From contig JBBSIF010000061.1 of the NCBI GenBank assembly GCA_038232255.1, positions 1 through 14,396 on the forward strand: DNA of 14,396 nt, in the 5' to 3' direction. Shown here piece after piece: positions 13,826 through 14,396 of this stretch. Below the pieces are notes generated by a model that worked only from the letters and a program-made list of their open reading frames with translations, ran no database searches and was not told where the DNA came from. Source of the DNA: JAWWPG01 sp038232255. GTDB taxonomy: Bacteria > Actinomycetota > Actinomycetes > Propionibacteriales > Nocardioidaceae. How positions within the stretch are numbered: the stretch's first letter is position 1; each line of letters begins with the position of its first letter. Made by a program: the position numbers and the translations under genes.

Positions 13826-14396
13826 GTGGTTTCCGATGTCGCTCCCTCGGCGGCGCACCTCGGATTGCGGCGGTTCCCGCACATCGTGGTTGTGGGAGCC
13901 GGCATCGCCGGACTGACGGTGGCGCGGGAGCTGCTGCAGGGTCTTCCGGGAGCGCGGGTGACGGTGCTCGAGGCAGCGCCCCGGACGGGCGGCAAGCTGC
14001 GCCTCGGCGAGGTGGCGGGCCAGACCGTCGACCTCGGTGCGGAGGCGATGCTCAACCGGCGGCCAGAGGCTGTGGCGCTCGCCCGGGATCTCGGCCTCGG
14101 GGAGCGCCTCGTGCATCCGGTGACCACCTCCGCAGGCATCTGGACCCGCGGAGCGGTGCGGCGGCTGCCACGGACCGTGATGGGGATCCCCGCGGATCTC
14201 GCGAGCCTGGCGGAGACCGGCATCGTGAGTCGCTCGGGCGTCCGGCGGGCCCGCCTGGAGCGTGCTCTGCGCCGGATCGACGTGTCCGGCGACGTCGGCG
14301 TCGGAGCGCTGGTGTCGCGGCGGGTCGGCACCGAGCTGCGGGACCGGCTTGTCGAGCCGATGCTGGGCGGGGTCTACGCGGGCCGGGCCGATGAGC
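13826..14396 (+). CDS. hemY: Protoporphyrinogen/coproporphyrinogen oxidase HemY (CgoX), 5' part only
   Basis: This is an FAD-dependent oxidase of the HemY family, cut by the window edge after 190 complete codons of roughly 450-500 expected. In actinobacteria this enzyme oxidises coproporphyrinogen III to coproporphyrin III (the coproporphyrin-dependent branch, name cgoX) before iron insertion and HemQ. The dinucleotide-binding motif GAGIAG is at 24-29 in IVVVGAGIAGLTVARELL. LEAAPRTGGKLR (about 47-58) carries the Glu that binds the FAD ribose, and a DLGAEAMLNRRPEAVALARDLGL stretch and a PMLGGVYAG motif near the edge are typical. The frame was translated by hand and is open throughout. The GTG start at 13826 has GGAGA (13813-13817) eight bases upstream. 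It follows hemE in the same direction but is separated from it by the DUF4349 gene on the other strand, so it probably has its own promoter, which I could not place. Confidence 0.93.
   Translation, partial: MVSDVAPSAAHLGLRRFPHIVVVGAGIAGLTVARELLQGLPGARVTVLEAAPRTGGKLRLGEVAGQTVDLGAEAMLNRRPEAVALARDLGLGERLVHPVTTSAGIWTRGAVRRLPRTVMGIPADLASLAETGIVSRSGVRRARLERALRRIDVSGDVGVGALVSRRVGTELRDRLVEPMLGGVYAGRADE

Noticed and set aside
1..14396. CRISPR arrays, insertion sequences, prophage or integrative elements
   Set aside because: No spaced direct repeats, transposase- or integrase-like proteins or attachment-site pattern were seen. The only repeats are the three short tandem duplications listed.

Overview
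The window reads as a chromosomal segment of a high-GC actinobacterium. The support is the very GC-rich coding sequence with frequent GTG starts, an Rpf-type secreted transglycosylase behind a c-di-AMP-type riboswitch, candidate leaderless promoters, and the RNase D - DUF3000 - hemE - hemY gene neighbourhood seen in this phylum. I cannot fix the order or genus from the sequence. There is no transposase, integrase, CRISPR array, tRNA or rRNA.

Layout. Positions 35-2607 hold a small unrecognised protein (minus), a CPA1-type Na+/H+ antiporter (plus) that looks internally shortened and has a cut-off UBP zinc finger, and a lone PemK/MazF-like protein (minus) with an Arg/Gly-rich repeat extension. 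Divergent from the latter, a 1253-residue DEAH-box RNA helicase HrpA fills 2706-6467 and ends in a strong hairpin. That hairpin faces a convergent two-gene drug-efflux operon (minus): a TetR repressor followed 8 bases later by a 14-helix DHA2/EmrB-type exporter, with a palindromic operator candidate in their promoter region. From 8991 a candidate promoter, a 5' hairpin and a ydaO/c-di-AMP riboswitch lead into a short Rpf-like secreted transglycosylase (plus). From 9815 to the end comes the conserved block: RNase D and DUF3000 (minus), hemE (plus), a DUF4349 lipoprotein-like gene (minus) whose 3' end overlaps hemE by 74 bases, and the first 190 codons of the hemY/cgoX porphyrinogen oxidase (plus), cut by the window edge.

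How the genes work together. HemE makes coproporphyrinogen III and the HemY/CgoX enzyme oxidises it, so these two form the heme pathway. TetR and the exporter form a self-contained inducible efflux unit. The riboswitch would tie cell-wall remodelling by the Rpf protein to c-di-AMP, a signal of osmotic and wall state. HrpA, the PemK-like protein and RNase D all act on RNA, but nothing beyond adjacency links them.

I did not find a clearly new multi-gene system. The points most worth a second look are the apparently damaged antiporter/zinc-finger fusion, the antitoxin-less PemK protein divergent from hrpA, the riboswitch leader of the rpf gene, and two short tandem duplications that each span a stop codon in a convergent intergenic gap.
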